Positions 63,638-64,000 of a stretch of DNA of 64,000 bases are shown piece after piece; within the stretch, counting starts at the first letter, position 1, and each line of letters opens with the position of its first letter. The DNA comes from Onchocerca lupi (taxonomy: Eukaryota > Nematoda > Chromadorea > Rhabditida > Onchocercidae). A program made the position numbers and the translations under genes. The stretch spans positions 62,001-126,000 of the forward strand of contig JAOVVO010000160.1 in assembly GCA_028564675.1 (NCBI GenBank), given 5' to 3'. The notes below the pieces were generated by a model, which had not been told where the DNA came from, searched no databases, and worked only from the letters and a program-made list of their open reading frames with translations.

Positions 63638-64000
63638 TCCGATTTCTCGATCCATTTCTAATACAAGCGATCAACTATAATCATGATATTTTTGATTTTA
63701 TTCTATCTTATAATATAGACGAAGAAATAAATCCTTCGTCAAACAATAAAACCTTTCTCATCAAGATTCATCTGTGCCACAATATAAAAAACTTTCCCGA
63801 AAATCTTATCTGCTGCCGTGAGACGGGACAATGTCTGCCAACAGTGATAAATGTTGAATCGGAATGGAGAAAGTTGGAAGAGCTCATTGCGGAAGCCAAG
63901 AGTTTGTATCTAACACTTTCAAATCAGCAATCACCAAATTGCAAACAATATAATACGAGGCCAAGAAAAGGGTCACTAAACAAAAAATCAGTCTGCTCCA
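63638..64000 (+). CDS. Unrecognised protein, exon running off the window
   Basis: A + strand frame is open from 63607 to the window end (more than 390 bases) with clear coding character. The probable acceptor is CCCATTTAG at 63637, giving phase 1. It reads RFLDPFLIQAINYNHDIF, then NPSSNNKTFLIKIHLCHNI, NFPENLICCRETGQCLPT, and ESEWRKLEELIAEAKSLYL, ending in a basic stretch (NTRPRKGSLNKKS). No ATG is present, so upstream exons must exist or the start is elsewhere. I do not recognise the family. It may lie opposite an LSM5 intron. Confidence 0.6.

Overview
This window is eukaryotic and reads as a parasitic nematode, most probably a filarial worm (Onchocercidae). It is strongly AT-rich, with many long A/T homopolymers. 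Its genes are split into many short exons with GT..AG introns, often 150-800 bases long. The protein set is animal, and several families are nematode-flavoured: an FLP-21-type RFamide precursor, a CHUP-1/SID-1-family membrane protein and an LSM5 of nematode type. The species cannot be told from sequence reading alone. No bacterial, phage, CRISPR, rRNA or convincing tRNA signal was seen. All gene models were built by hand, joining open frames at GT/AG sites so that the phase stays consistent. Exon coordinates are given in each entry.

Layout, left to right. 899-5121 (+) is a complete flavin-containing monooxygenase. 6015-8297 (-) is a compact cyclin K. 9316-10870 (+) is a small unrecognised protein. 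11355-11734 (-) is a small frame broken at an A/T homopolymer. 12322-14750 (-) is a coiled-coil protein whose C-terminal half resembles GAS8/DRC4. 14990-16335 (+) is a lysine-rich unrecognised protein. 17072-22134 (-) is a TAPT1 homologue in 12 exons. 22.1-28.3 kb is gene-poor; it holds a 40-bp minisatellite, a long hairpin and some doubtful cysteine-containing frames. 28319-37338 (+) is a BRICHOS-domain type II membrane protein. 39199-41087 (-) is a receptor-associated protein (RAP/LRPAP1) ending in an ER-retention-like HTEL. 42007-43366 (-) is a secreted His/Gly-rich protein. 44543-52223 (-) is an 18-exon CHUP-1/SIDT-family gene, and a diverged copy of the His/Gly-rich gene's last exon lies just upstream of it on the + strand. 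53962-55925 (-) is the FLP-21-like neuropeptide precursor. 56-62.7 kb is a second gene-poor stretch with hairpins and one candidate small exon. 62785-62966 (-) is the main exon of LSM5. 63638-64000 (+) is an exon running off the window.

The genes do not form an obvious pathway. Thematically there is ER/secretory work (FMO, RAP, TAPT1, BRICHOS), transcription and RNA work (cyclin K, LSM5), membrane lipid or nucleic-acid handling (CHUP-1) and neuropeptide signalling (FLP-21). The least described items are the His/Gly-rich secreted protein with its exon copy, the BRICHOS protein with its Asn-rich tail, the DRC4-like coiled coil in a lineage without motile cilia, and several near-perfect hairpins in non-coding DNA.
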